From positions 62,001 to 126,000 of the forward strand of contig JAZNFA010000004.1 in NCBI GenBank assembly GCA_045588915.1: a stretch of 64,000 nucleotides of DNA. The letters are read 5' to 3'. The position numbers were made by a program, and so were the translations under genes. Of this stretch, positions 1 through 9,068 are shown piece by piece. The stretch comes from RGIG8050 sp045588915. GTDB lineage: Bacteria; Bacillota; Clostridia; Christensenellales; UBA1242. Each line of letters begins with the position of its first letter. Position 1 is the stretch's first letter. A model generated the notes under the pieces. That model worked only from the letters and a program-made list of their open reading frames with translations, had not been told where the DNA came from and made no database searches.

Positions 1-376
1 CATAAGGATAATCGGCATAAATTTCACGTGCAATCGCAGACAAAGATTTTTCTTCATCTGTTAATGGCACACCTTTAAAAATACCGTTATCCCCACAACG
101 TAAACCCTCACTTTGATTCAAAGCTAAAAATTCATCCTGTGGTACAACTTTCAAAATTACTTTTAAATTACCTGCAATACGACGTACAATATTTAAAATT
201 TCTTTTTTTGGTAATTTAACACTGGTTTCCATAATAATGGTACAGACCCCGTGCCCTGCTAAAACTTCAACAGCAATGCGTGGATTCTCATCTAACTCAT
301 ACGCCAAATCAACAATCGCACCAGCAATACAATCTGCAACTTTATCTGGATGAGATGGATTAACTTTTTCTATCAT
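1..376 (-). CDS. metK: Divergent S-adenosylmethionine synthetase, N-terminal part (runs off window start)
   Basis: Translating the minus strand from the ATG at 376 gives 125 codons open to base 1. The protein starts almost directly at SHPDKVADCIAGAIVD, matching the GHPDKIAD substrate-binding motif of methionine adenosyltransferase. Near residue 100 is CGDNGIFKGVPLTDEE, which corresponds to the GDQG...GYA loop of ordinary MetK with Gln changed to Asn. The enzyme makes S-adenosylmethionine from methionine and ATP in the cytosol. The N-terminus is shorter than in E. coli MetK because the FTSESVSEG stretch is missing. An AAGGA Shine-Dalgarno site lies about 9 nt before the ATG, and tRNA-Pro lies 41 nt upstream on the same strand, so the two may share a transcript. 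Assignment to the MetK family is good; membership of a divergent subfamily is inferred. Confidence 0.8.
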   Translation of the reverse strand, partial: MIEKVNPSHPDKVADCIAGAIVDLAYELDENPRIAVEVLAGHGVCTIIMETSVKLPKKEILNIVRRIAGNLKVILKVVPQDEFLALNQSEGLRCGDNGIFKGVPLTDEEKSLSAIAREIYADYPY

Positions 377-417
377 TTGTAATATTCCTTTTAACCGGGT
401 TCGAGCTTTTTTTACTA

Positions 418-492
418 TGGTCGGGGTGGCGGGAATTGAACCCACTGCCTCTTGCACCCGAAACAAGCGCGATACCGATTCGCTACACCCCG
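418..492 (-). tRNA. tRNA-Pro(CGG) with encoded CCA
   Basis: Read on the minus strand, the 75-nt segment folds as a cloverleaf. The acceptor stem is CGGGGTG paired with CACCCCG, followed by ACCA. The anticodon stem CTTGT/GCAAG encloses the loop TTCGGGT, which places anticodon CGG at positions 34-36, and the T loop TTCAATT closes on GTGGG/CCCGC. The 3' CCA is encoded. It would read the proline codon CCG. Confidence 0.93.
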
Positions 493-500
493 TTCACGAT

Positions 501-529
501 ATGCTAACACAAATCAGTTGACGAAGCAA
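501..529 (-). promoter_or_regulatory. Promoter of tRNA-Pro
   Basis: On the minus strand TTGCTT (524-529) and TAGCAT (501-506) are separated by 17 nt. The -10 box ends 8 nt before the tRNA 5' end, so transcription would begin at or just before the mature tRNA. Confidence 0.6.
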
Positions 530-578
530 TAACTTTATGAAAAACTGGGTTACTTTACTATTTATTAGGAGTTAACAT

Positions 579-1568
579 ATGAAAAATTGGTTAAGGGTTT
601 TTATCCTCTGCTGTATTTGTGTTTTCATAAGTTTTACCTTTGCTGCTTGCGATACTGCAGTTAAAGCTTTTGAGTCCGAAAAAGCTGAAGAACCGACAAT
701 CCAAGACCCAATCGACAATGAAAATACATTACCCCAAGAACCAAATACACCGGACAACCCAGAGATTATTGCCCCAATTGAACCACCAGTAGTTGAATTA
801 CCCTGTGAACATAAATTTGGTGAATGGTTTAGCATCAAAGCACCAACCTGTACCGAACCAGGCTTAAAGCAACGAGATTGTCAAAACTGTGCCGAATACG
901 AACAACAAACAATAGATTCACTTGGTCACGATTATAATCTTATCGAAACAATAGAACCAACTTGTACCGAGTCTGGCACACAAAGGTTTGAATGTAAACA
1001 CTGCCACGATACAAAAGATGAAATACTTCCTGCCACAGGTCATCAACACATTATCACTGTAATCGAGCCAGATTGCACCAACCAAGGCTACACACATCAC
1101 TTATGTCATTGTGGTGATGAATATACTGATAACGAAAAACCAGCAAATGGACATATAATTGACGAAAACACACATAAATGTATAAATTGTGATTTTACAG
1201 AAGCACCAACCATTTCGCCAATTGAAAACATTCAAGATTCTTATTGGCACGTCCAAGGTAAAACTTATGTCATTTACTTCGAGACATTAAACGGCAACAA
1301 AGGTACTTACATTTCTTATAAAGCTGAACTAAATACAGACAAAACTTTAAAAACCATTACCAATGTTACTCATAAATATGAAGGTACTTTTGAAATTGTT
1401 GGTAATACCATAAATTTTATAGATACCACACTTAGCAATGATGAATACAATGGTCCCTATGCAAATTATACTCTAACCTACTCAGCCGATAATGATACAT
1501 TTACACTTAATGGTTCTTTTATAAATGATAATAGCACTTGGATTTTTGTGGGGTATGGTTTATTATAA
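579..1568 (+). CDS. Lipoprotein with three cysteine-rich CEH/PTCTE repeats
   Basis: A 329-residue predicted lipoprotein. The N-terminus has a basic start, a hydrophobic stretch of about 18 residues and the lipobox FAAC, so Cys23 should carry the lipid anchor. A Pro/Glu/Asn-rich linker (about 35-75) leads to three imperfect repeats of about 40 residues (about 76-205). Each repeat has a Cys-x-x-Cys pair, a PTCTE-G or PDCTN-G core and a closing GH, like the small ribbon-like repeats found in Bacillota surface proteins. The remaining C-terminal 120 residues are beta-rich and unrecognised. An AGGAG site lies 5 nt before the ATG. argS begins 2 nt after the stop, so the two are probably co-transcribed. 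Function unknown; metal binding by the repeats is a guess. Confidence 0.8.
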   Translation: MKNWLRVFILCCICVFISFTFAACDTAVKAFESEKAEEPTIQDPIDNENTLPQEPNTPDNPEIIAPIEPPVVELPCEHKFGEWFSIKAPTCTEPGLKQRDCQNCAEYEQQTIDSLGHDYNLIETIEPTCTESGTQRFECKHCHDTKDEILPATGHQHIITVIEPDCTNQGYTHHLCHCGDEYTDNEKPANGHIIDENTHKCINCDFTEAPTISPIENIQDSYWHVQGKTYVIYFETLNGNKGTYISYKAELNTDKTLKTITNVTHKYEGTFEIVGNTINFIDTTLSNDEYNGPYANYTLTYSADNDTFTLNGSFINDNSTWIFVGYGLL

Positions 1569-1569
1569 T

Positions 1570-3204
1570 ATGATGAATTTAAAACAAATTATTGAACAAC
1601 GCTTAAGAACAATTGAACCATCTGCTACTCTTTCAATTAGCGAAAAAGCAGATTTTCAATGTAATACAGCTTTTACACTTGCTAAGGCACAACGTCAAAA
1701 TCCCAATGTGATTGCAACACAAATTGCCGAACAATGGAACGCACAAAACAGCGATTTAGCAACAGCATCGGTTATTGGTGGTTTTATCAACTTCACAGTC
1801 AACGATTTACAATGGCAAAAACTGGCTGAATTCATCATTAACAACAAAAAATTACCATTACCAACACAAGCTCCACGTACCGTATTTTTTGATTATGGTG
1901 GCGCAAACACAGCCAAAGAATTACACATCGGACATTTACGTTCCCCCATTATTGGTGAAGCCTTAAAAAGAGTATTCCAAGCTTTTGGACATCAAACAAT
2001 CGCCGGAACATATTTAGGCGATTGGGGTTTACAAAATGGTTTAGTACTTGCTTCACTCATTGAACAAGGAATTGATTGTGACCAAGTAACGCTTGATATG
2101 TTAGGCGAAATCTACCCTGCTGCTTCCAAACGGAAAAATACTGATCCAGAATTTTACGAACGTGCAGCCACTGTAACTTTAAAACTACAAAACTTCGAAG
2201 AACCATATTATGGAATGTGGCAAAAATTACGTGCTTTATCTGTTAAACAAATTCAAAAAAATTACGAAAAACTGAATTGTACATTCGACCTTTACGATGG
2301 TGAGAGTTCTTATCAAGCTAATGTTGATACTGTAATTAACAAATTACAAGAAAAAAATCTCATTGAAAAATCACAAGGTGCATTGATTGTGAACGTTGCA
2401 CTTCCAACCGACCAAAAACCAATGCCACCTGTTATTGTCAAGAAACAAAACGGTGGCGACCTATACGCAACTTCAGACATTGCGGCAATCTACACAAGAA
2501 TGCAGCAATACAAACCAGATCAATTTGTTTATATTACCGATGCACGTCAAAACTTACACTTTGAACAAATTTTCCGTGTTGCTCGTCTTGCTGGCCTTGT
2601 TCCTGAAACAACAACACTCACCCATATTGGTTATGGAACGATTAACGGTAAAGATGGTAAACCTTTTAAAACACGTGATGGTGGAACAATTAAACTCGAA
2701 GATATTTTAAATACAGTTGCTAATGCTACTACCGAATTTGCTGTTGGTTTATCAGCAATCAAATTTGCTGACCTTATCAACCAAGTGCATAAAGATTATG
2801 TTTTTGATTTACAAAAATGTATTGCTTTTGAAGGTAAGACTGGGCCATACATTCTCTATACAATCGTTCGCATTAACGCTATTTTTAATAAGGTTGGGAA
2901 TTTTAGCTGTAATTTTACAGCACTAACAAAGTATATAACTCCAGCAATCCGTAATGTACTTCTCAGCATTATGAAACTTACCGAAGCTTACAATGTTGCA
3001 CTGAATACACTTTCATTAAATGCAATTACCGATGCTATTTATAACCTTGCCAACAACTTCACTACTTTTTACGCAGAACAAAACATTATTCACGAAGTAA
3101 ACCTTGAAAAAAAAGAATTATATTTATCGATAGCTAAATTAACAAAAACAGCCCTTGAAATTGGGCTGCATACATTAGCAATTGACACTGTTGAAAAAAT
3201 GTAA
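1570..3204 (+). CDS. argS: Arginyl-tRNA synthetase
   Basis: This class I enzyme (544 residues) charges tRNA-Arg in the cytosol. Residues 1-80 look like the N-terminal Arg-S additional domain. The signature FFDYGGANTAKELHIGHLRS carries the HIGH motif near residue 120. DGKPFKTRDGGTIKLED is the position where most class I enzymes have KMSKS, and ArgRS usually lacks a canonical copy. The C-terminal DALR-type anticodon-binding domain includes FEGKTGPYILYTIVRI. ATG codons occur at 1570 and 1573; an in-frame extension back to 1525 would overlap the lipoprotein gene and is rejected. No Shine-Dalgarno site is obvious, so translation is probably coupled to the upstream gene, whose stop is 1 nt away. 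The end converges on the gene at 3216 with only 11 nt between. Confidence 0.95.
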   Translation: MMNLKQIIEQRLRTIEPSATLSISEKADFQCNTAFTLAKAQRQNPNVIATQIAEQWNAQNSDLATASVIGGFINFTVNDLQWQKLAEFIINNKKLPLPTQAPRTVFFDYGGANTAKELHIGHLRSPIIGEALKRVFQAFGHQTIAGTYLGDWGLQNGLVLASLIEQGIDCDQVTLDMLGEIYPAASKRKNTDPEFYERAATVTLKLQNFEEPYYGMWQKLRALSVKQIQKNYEKLNCTFDLYDGESSYQANVDTVINKLQEKNLIEKSQGALIVNVALPTDQKPMPPVIVKKQNGGDLYATSDIAAIYTRMQQYKPDQFVYITDARQNLHFEQIFRVARLAGLVPETTTLTHIGYGTINGKDGKPFKTRDGGTIKLEDILNTVANATTEFAVGLSAIKFADLINQVHKDYVFDLQKCIAFEGKTGPYILYTIVRINAIFNKVGNFSCNFTALTKYITPAIRNVLLSIMKLTEAYNVALNTLSLNAITDAIYNLANNFTTFYAEQNIIHEVNLEKKELYLSIAKLTKTALEIGLHTLAIDTVEKM

Positions 3205-3215
3205 TTTTAATTTAA

Positions 3216-5081
3216 TTATTTTTTTAAGAAATCTTTAAATTCACTGTTAACAATTGTAACTTTATGTTCATCACGATAATCGTTAATCATCAATGTTTGA
3301 TAGTTATTGTAATTACGTGTAAAGTACGTATCAACCAAGGTATCAAATGCTGTACGGTTACCGTAGGATGTTAATGTCGCAAACAAAGTGTCTGCATAAT
3401 TCATTTTTAACAATTCAATAGAGCTGTTTTCTAAGCCAGTAACACCGGTAAAAACGAAGTCAGCCACATCACGCGTGTACATAATAATGTGTGCACCATA
3501 ATCCGTCCAAACTAGATCCGAGATTTCACCTTTAACACCGTTTTCAAATAACTCAATACTTGCATTAGTAAATGCTTCAACCATCTGGCTCTTAGCAGCA
3601 TCACTACTCATTAAGTATTCATATTGAGGTTTACTGGTACTGGAATTTAATTGATCCAAGTTTTGCATACCTGGGTCAGTATTATACTTGTTAATATAAG
3701 AACGGAAGATGTCATATTTTTCTTCCAAAGTATCAGCATTATTTAATGCTGTTTGTAATTCAATCAAAATGTTGTAAGCAGAAACACCATTGCTCATTGT
3801 TTGAGCATATAATTCATTCAAATCATTTTGTTTATTATAAGACGAATTTTGTTCTGCCTCTTTCTTAATGCGTTCATATTCGGTTTTTTGTTCATCAGTA
3901 AAACCAACTAAAATATGACTTACAGTATATAAATTATTAGCAACATCATTTGGTAAATAATACAAGTCTGCTAATCCTGAAGACATTACCGATGATTCTA
4001 AATCATTGTTTGGGAAATTCTTTTGACCATTGATGGCGTTAGAAACTTTTGTAATATAATATTCAATAGCTTCGTTAGCAATGTTAGTTGCGATAGCACG
4101 CCCACAACCAAAATATGCTGGCAAATTATCTTGTGTCTGGTTAACATCACGATTGCCATTAATCTTATTAGCCCATTCGTCGAAATTTTGGCTGCGTGTT
4201 AAATAATCATCCCAAGCAATCTTGGCATCTTCACCATCCAAAGTAAAGAATCCTAGGTTATAAGCAGTACTTAAACGACCGGCAGTAATACTTGTACGAT
4301 TGGTACGGCTCATACGTTCGATTTCACGATTCAATACTGCTTTTTCGGATTTTGTGAGATGTTTAAAATAAATACTATCTGCTGACAAATAATCACGTTC
4401 AGGTGTTTTTAATTCATTAAACCCATTTTCGAGTGTTTGCAAATTGCGCACAACTTTTGAAATTGCCTGTTTAACATTTTTCTGCGAAGCAACACCTGGA
4501 ACTGTTGGAACATAAAACTCATAATCACTTAATGATAATGTACCAACAGAGTCATTATCAGCATAACCTGACAAATCCATTGTGAATACACGTTCCCCAT
4601 TTTCCCAACTTACCAAAATGCTAGGTTCATAAGGCTTATCAACTTCGGCTTCGGTGTTTTCTTCGTCTTTAGCGTCTTCCTCATCATCAAGATTAAGTGC
4701 CTCATAAACATAAGTACGGATAGTATTATCCAAAGATTGATATGCTTGTTTTAAAGCTAACGCCTGTTCTGATTCTCGTAAATCACCAAATTGTGTTAAC
4801 GACTTCTTTTCTAAAATCTTATTGTTTAATAGTGCTGAAGTTAAGTACTCCAACAATTCATTAGTTTCCATTTGGTTTGCATACTGGTAACCCCACTCCA
4901 AATATCCATAATATAACTCTTGACGTGAAATAGAAAGATCGTCATTCTCAGTTGTTGCAACCATGACATTTGAACTGTATTTTTTATCTAAGTTAACAGC
5001 AAACAAGGAACACGCCGAAAAACTGACCATTACGACCAACAACAAAACTAATGTAGCCAACCTTGTTAAAATTTTACGCAT
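3216..5081 (-). CDS. Parvulin/SurA-like lipoprotein, probable extracytoplasmic foldase
   Basis: A 621-residue predicted lipoprotein with a basic N-terminus, a hydrophobic stretch and the lipobox FSAC (Cys24). The N-terminal third is helical, like the SurA/PrsA N-domain. Around residue 390, VSHILVGFTDEQ matches the start of a parvulin peptidyl-prolyl isomerase domain, and GEISDLVWTDYGAHIIMY matches its end. About 130 residues of helical insert separate these two halves, so isomerase activity is uncertain. The likely role is folding of exported proteins at the outer membrane face. The gene has its own promoter and an almost leaderless start. A PrsA-like role is inferred from two short motifs and overall layout. 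Confidence 0.65.
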   Translation of the reverse strand: MRKILTRLATLVLLLVVMVSFSACSLFAVNLDKKYSSNVMVATTENDDLSISRQELYYGYLEWGYQYANQMETNELLEYLTSALLNNKILEKKSLTQFGDLRESEQALALKQAYQSLDNTIRTYVYEALNLDDEEDAKDEENTEAEVDKPYEPSILVSWENGERVFTMDLSGYADNDSVGTLSLSDYEFYVPTVPGVASQKNVKQAISKVVRNLQTLENGFNELKTPERDYLSADSIYFKHLTKSEKAVLNREIERMSRTNRTSITAGRLSTAYNLGFFTLDGEDAKIAWDDYLTRSQNFDEWANKINGNRDVNQTQDNLPAYFGCGRAIATNIANEAIEYYITKVSNAINGQKNFPNNDLESSVMSSGLADLYYLPNDVANNLYTVSHILVGFTDEQKTEYERIKKEAEQNSSYNKQNDLNELYAQTMSNGVSAYNILIELQTALNNADTLEEKYDIFRSYINKYNTDPGMQNLDQLNSSTSKPQYEYLMSSDAAKSQMVEAFTNASIELFENGVKGEISDLVWTDYGAHIIMYTRDVADFVFTGVTGLENSSIELLKMNYADTLFATLTSYGNRTAFDTLVDTYFTRNYNNYQTLMINDYRDEHKVTIVNSEFKDFLKK

Positions 5082-5091
5082 AGATACTATT

Positions 5092-5121
5092 ATTATAAAC
5101 CTAAATTACCAATTCTTACAA
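5092..5121 (-). promoter_or_regulatory. Promoter of the parvulin-like lipoprotein gene
   Basis: On the minus strand TTGTAA (5116-5121), an 18-nt spacer and TATAAT (5092-5097) lie 10 nt before the ATG at 5081. The predicted 5' leader is about 3-4 nt, with no Shine-Dalgarno site. Confidence 0.6.
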
Positions 5122-5149
5122 TGAAAATTTTGTAAAATACTAAATGCAA

Positions 5150-7222
5150 TTATTTGTGAATTTCTTGCCAAATTTCAGTACGTTTTTCGTCCACTTGATA
5201 TTGACGGAATTCATCACGGTATAAGTTTTGTTGTAAATCATCTTTAACAAATTGCTTAATTATACTATTCGCATCAATGGCCCTCAGTCGATAGTCACCA
5301 CTTTTTAATCTTTCTTTACAATATTCTTTACCGTTAATTTCACAAGTACCACTGGCTTGTTTATCTACCCCAGTTAGCTTTAAGTAACCCAACTCTTTGA
5401 TTAAACTATCACATTCAGTGTCTAAAAAACGGTCTGCCATTGCTTCGATTTCGTCATCACTAATTCCACTTGCTTGTTGAGCAAACAATTCCTTTGCCAT
5501 ATTGATTTTCGCTCTTCTTTGATTTTGTGTCGTACCGTTAGCAACAGCTTTAAATTCCATTAATGCGTCAATCATATCATCATTGGCTGATTTATGCATT
5601 GATTCATTTTTAGTAAATTGCTTTGTAGCAAAAACTGGCGCAGTTTCAATTTCTTCTTCAGTTTCTTCTTTAGTTTCTTCAACATTTCCCTGTGTTTGGA
5701 CTTGTTGTTCGTCATCCAGTTCATCTTCAGATTCTTCAACGTCTTCTTGTGCTTGGATTTGTTGCTTATCTTGTTTCTTTACGTCATCTAAAATGTATTC
5801 TTCAATTTTACTGGTAAATCCCCTCTGCACTTCTGGGTCAGAAAAAGAACTGTGTGTACGAGCCTGTTCTAATTTACTAAGTCCATTCTCAGCACGTTTG
5901 ATTCTTTCTTGCAAGAAGACTGCTTCTTGTTCTAAATTTTGAGTATCATCATATATCAACTCACGGTCTGCAATATCAGCTTGCAAACGTTCTAAACGCA
6001 TTTTATCAGCCAACAAACGCGCTTTGGTTTCGTGATAAAATTCACCGGCATAATACATCGGTTCATTATTATTGTTTAAATATTGCGTAGGAATTTCCGT
6101 TTCCATATTTACTTCCCAATATTGAGTTAAGTCGGTTATTTTTTTATTTTCTTGTTCTTTACCAATGTTTTTCACACTGAAGAAACCTTTACGCACCATA
6201 ATACGTTCAGTAAAACCAATTGATTGCACAGGACTATAAATATTTTGTAGGAAACTATTGATACGGTCATACAAAGCTTTATAACCACGCCAACCTTCCT
6301 TTCCTTTTTTTAATTTAAACTCATCTGAATAAATAATTGCACCGGCTTTGGCTAACGTTTTACTACTTTTCTTATCAATCAAATTACCGATTTTATTATC
6401 TTTCGTTACTTCTTTTTGTCCCGGTTGTCGTTCAAACTCCCTTTGTTGTTGTGAACGTTCTTGGAAATATGTAACAATTTGTTTAACTTGACAATCGTTA
6501 CTTAAAGCCAAAAGGACATCACCCACCTGTAATTGTGTTTTAGGATCACGATTTTGTTTTTTGCAAATTTCTTCACTTTTTTTCAACAATATATCGTTTG
6601 CTTCAAGATAGATACGTGCTTGGTCATCAATAGTGGCACTAAGAAAATTATTAGTTTTTTGCTCATCACCTTGCATCGCATTTTTAATTTTTTTCTTAAT
6701 ATGATTAAGTACTTTTTTAGAATAAAACTCATCACAAGACACTTGGCTGTTTGGATTCTTTTGGTACTTTGCGATATATTCACAATCACGAATTTGTACC
6801 CAAACATCAATAGCCTGTTTTTTTTCTTCTTTATTTAAAATTTTTTGTTCTTTTACACCGGACATCAATTGCTCAATAATTGTACGTGCCGCAACTTCAG
6901 TATTAAAATCATTAATTCCATATAAATCAGTAATGATTTTTCCATCAATGGATTGCTTATCGTTACCAAAAGTATTTCTGCTAAGTAATACGGCTGTAGT
7001 CTTACAGTTAAAAGCAGTTGCTCTTTCTAATTTTTTATCATTTGATTTCGCATCTTTTTGCAATTGGAAATCAATAGCTTCTGAGATTTTATCAAAAACT
7101 GTTTTAAATGTCGTATTTGGGTCATCAAGAAATTCAGCAACTTCTAAATCAGTCGCAAAACCGATACCAATCCCCCTTAAAGCATTCACAAAATATTTTT
7201 TGACATTCTTTGATAAATTCAT
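5150..7222 (-). CDS. Large cytosolic protein of unknown function with acidic coiled coil
   Basis: This 690-residue protein has no recognised family, no signal peptide and no membrane segment. It is rich in Lys, Glu and Gln and mostly helical. Residues about 380-450 look like a coiled coil. They are followed by an acidic, Gln-rich low-complexity stretch (about 465-520) with two imperfect copies of a QQ-Q-Q-x-VEE unit. A more globular C-terminus contains GTCEINGKEYCKERLKSGDY and ends with a helical tail. Its promoter predicts a leaderless mRNA and is divergent from dxs. Other proteins of unknown function here (10889-12397 and 36672-37685) share the charged helical character but no clear sequence identity. 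I propose no function. Confidence 0.75.
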   Translation of the reverse strand: MNLSKNVKKYFVNALRGIGIGFATDLEVAEFLDDPNTTFKTVFDKISEAIDFQLQKDAKSNDKKLERATAFNCKTTAVLLSRNTFGNDKQSIDGKIITDLYGINDFNTEVAARTIIEQLMSGVKEQKILNKEEKKQAIDVWVQIRDCEYIAKYQKNPNSQVSCDEFYSKKVLNHIKKKIKNAMQGDEQKTNNFLSATIDDQARIYLEANDILLKKSEEICKKQNRDPKTQLQVGDVLLALSNDCQVKQIVTYFQERSQQQREFERQPGQKEVTKDNKIGNLIDKKSSKTLAKAGAIIYSDEFKLKKGKEGWRGYKALYDRINSFLQNIYSPVQSIGFTERIMVRKGFFSVKNIGKEQENKKITDLTQYWEVNMETEIPTQYLNNNNEPMYYAGEFYHETKARLLADKMRLERLQADIADRELIYDDTQNLEQEAVFLQERIKRAENGLSKLEQARTHSSFSDPEVQRGFTSKIEEYILDDVKKQDKQQIQAQEDVEESEDELDDEQQVQTQGNVEETKEETEEEIETAPVFATKQFTKNESMHKSANDDMIDALMEFKAVANGTTQNQRRAKINMAKELFAQQASGISDDEIEAMADRFLDTECDSLIKELGYLKLTGVDKQASGTCEINGKEYCKERLKSGDYRLRAIDANSIIKQFVKDDLQQNLYRDEFRQYQVDEKRTEIWQEIHK

Positions 7223-7227
7223 ATTCT

Positions 7228-7256
7228 ATTGTACCATTTTGATACCTTAATAGCAA
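7228..7256 (-). promoter_or_regulatory. Leaderless-type promoter of the 690-residue protein gene
   Basis: On the minus strand TTGCTA (7251-7256), a 17-nt spacer and TACAAT (7228-7233). Only 5 nt separate the -10 box from the ATG at 7222, so transcription should start at or very near the start codon. Confidence 0.65.
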
Positions 7257-7275
7257 TATTTTTCATAATATCAGT

Positions 7276-7304
7276 TTGACTTTTTTGGTCCAGAAAAATA
7301 TGCT
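7276..7304 (+). promoter_or_regulatory. Leaderless-type promoter of dxs
   Basis: TTGACT (7276-7281) and TATGCT (7299-7304) are 17 nt apart. The ATG of dxs is at 7311, 6 nt after the -10 box, where the transcription start itself is expected. No Shine-Dalgarno site can exist downstream of it. Confidence 0.7.
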
Positions 7305-7310
7305 TTAACT

Positions 7311-9053
7311 ATGTTAAACGAAATTAGAAACCCAAAAGATTTAAAAAAAATTAATCAAGAAAAATTACCTGAACTATGTCAAGAAATTCGCCAAGCTTTG
7401 CTTCAAAAAATTAGTACCAATGGTGGCCATTTATCTCCAAACTTAGGAATTGTCGAATTAACCACAGCATTGCATTATGTTTTTGATGCACCAGTTGATA
7501 AAATTGTTTTCGATGTGTCGCACCAAACATACGTCCACAAAATGTTGACCGGACGTGCGCAAGCCTTTACCGATGCAAACCACTATCAAGATGTAAATGG
7601 TTTTAGTAATCCTGACGAAAGTCCTTATGACTTATTTACACTAGGCCATACATCAACAGCACTTTCCTTAGCCTGTGGTCTAGCCAAAGCACGTGACCTT
7701 TTAAAACAAAAACACCGTGTTGTTGCTGTTATTGGCGATGGCTCTTTATCAGGTGGCCAAGCCTACGAAGCTTTAAACAACATTGCCGAACAAGGTGGCA
7801 ATGTGATTGTCATTGTTAACGATAACGAAATGTCAATCGCCGAAAATCACGGTGGCTACTACCAAAACTTAGCCAATTTACGCGCAAGTAACGGCACTGC
7901 TCCAGATAATATGTTCCGTGCCCTTGGTTTTGATTATCGTTACGAACCAAATGGTAATGATGTAAATGCTAATATTAAAACACTTGAGCAAATTAAGGAT
8001 TGTCAAAAACCAATCGTTGTGCACGTGCACACTGTAAAAGGTTACGGCTATACACCAGCCACAGTAAACCCAGAAAATTTCCACTACTGTGGTCCATTTG
8101 ACATCAAAACAGGAAAAGTTGCAACTTCTAGTGAGGTTAATTACACACAAATTACTTACGATTATTTAGCGCATAAAATTACCAAAGACCCAAGTTGTTT
8201 CGTTGTAACAGCTGCTAATCCAAAAACAATTGGCTTTGATGCCAAACGCCGTGAGCAAGCTGGCAAACAATTTGTTGATGTCGGCATTGCCGAAGAACAC
8301 GCTGTTGCTTTTGTTGCTGGTGCAGCCAAAGGTGGCGCACATCCTATCTTTGGGGTGCAAGGTTCATTTTTACAACGTACCTTTGACCAATTGCATCAAG
8401 ATTTAGCTTTAGACAACAACCCTGCTACCTTATTAGTTTTCGGTGACCACGTTCACGGTATGGCTGGCTCAACGCATAATGGCTTTTACGATATCGTTCA
8501 ATTAGGCAGCATTCCAAATTTAACTTACATTGCTCCCATCAGTAAACAATACTATTTACAAATGCTGGCTTGGGCAATTAACCAAGATGCAATCAGTGTT
8601 GCCATTCGTGTGCCCGACCAAGTAATTGACGACCCAATCGAAAATAACACCGACTTTACTTTGAACAGTCGTATCATCAAGCAAGGACAAGGTGTTGCAA
8701 TTATTGCCGTTGGTTCAATGTTCCCGTTAGCACAAAAAGTCGTAGCAACCTTGCAAAAACACAACATTAACGCCACTTTAATTGACCCGGTTTGTGTTTC
8801 AACAGTCGATACTAAAATGTTAGAAACAATTCTTCCACATCACAATTTGATTGTGACATTAGAAGAAGGTGCTTTGGCTGGTGGCTTTGGTCAAAAAATT
8901 GCATCTTACTTAGGTGACCGTGATATTAAGGTCCATAATTTCGGATTGAGTGTTGGACTAACCAAAGACTTTGAACCAGATGAACTTTTACAACAAAACG
9001 GTCTTACCTTGGAAAACATTACCGATTACATTTTAAATAATTATACGAAATAA
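7311..9053 (+). CDS. dxs: 1-deoxy-D-xylulose-5-phosphate synthase
   Basis: This thiamine-diphosphate enzyme (580 residues) condenses pyruvate and glyceraldehyde 3-phosphate, the first step of the MEP isoprenoid pathway. Visible features are FDVSHQTYVHKMLTGR (substrate/ThDP histidine) near residue 65, and the ThDP-binding GDGSLSGGQAYEALNN near 143. DVGIAEEHAVAFVAGAAKGG near 325 carries the catalytic glutamate. The C-terminal transketolase-type domain ends with EEGALAGGFGQKI. It is a little shorter than E. coli Dxs (about 620). It implies the cell makes isoprenoids by the MEP route. Gap, at 16348, supplies or uses the same triose phosphate. A hairpin terminator follows immediately. Confidence 0.95.
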   Translation: MLNEIRNPKDLKKINQEKLPELCQEIRQALLQKISTNGGHLSPNLGIVELTTALHYVFDAPVDKIVFDVSHQTYVHKMLTGRAQAFTDANHYQDVNGFSNPDESPYDLFTLGHTSTALSLACGLAKARDLLKQKHRVVAVIGDGSLSGGQAYEALNNIAEQGGNVIVIVNDNEMSIAENHGGYYQNLANLRASNGTAPDNMFRALGFDYRYEPNGNDVNANIKTLEQIKDCQKPIVVHVHTVKGYGYTPATVNPENFHYCGPFDIKTGKVATSSEVNYTQITYDYLAHKITKDPSCFVVTAANPKTIGFDAKRREQAGKQFVDVGIAEEHAVAFVAGAAKGGAHPIFGVQGSFLQRTFDQLHQDLALDNNPATLLVFGDHVHGMAGSTHNGFYDIVQLGSIPNLTYIAPISKQYYLQMLAWAINQDAISVAIRVPDQVIDDPIENNTDFTLNSRIIKQGQGVAIIAVGSMFPLAQKVVATLQKHNINATLIDPVCVSTVDTKMLETILPHHNLIVTLEEGALAGGFGQKIASYLGDRDIKVHNFGLSVGLTKDFEPDELLQQNGLTLENITDYILNNYTK

Positions 9054-9068
9054 ATAATTATGCGAAAT

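Noticed and set aside
1525..1569. Extended N-terminus of argS from 1525
   Set aside because: The extra 15 codons lie inside the lipoprotein gene in another frame; the ATG at 1570 gives the normal ArgRS start.
1400..1575. T-box leader before argS
   Set aside because: The upstream region is coding sequence, with no T-box core or terminator/antiterminator pair.
5583..5942. A plus-strand Ser/Cys-rich open frame
   Set aside because: It is the antisense shadow of the acidic Glu/Gln-rich repeat in the gene at 5150-7222.
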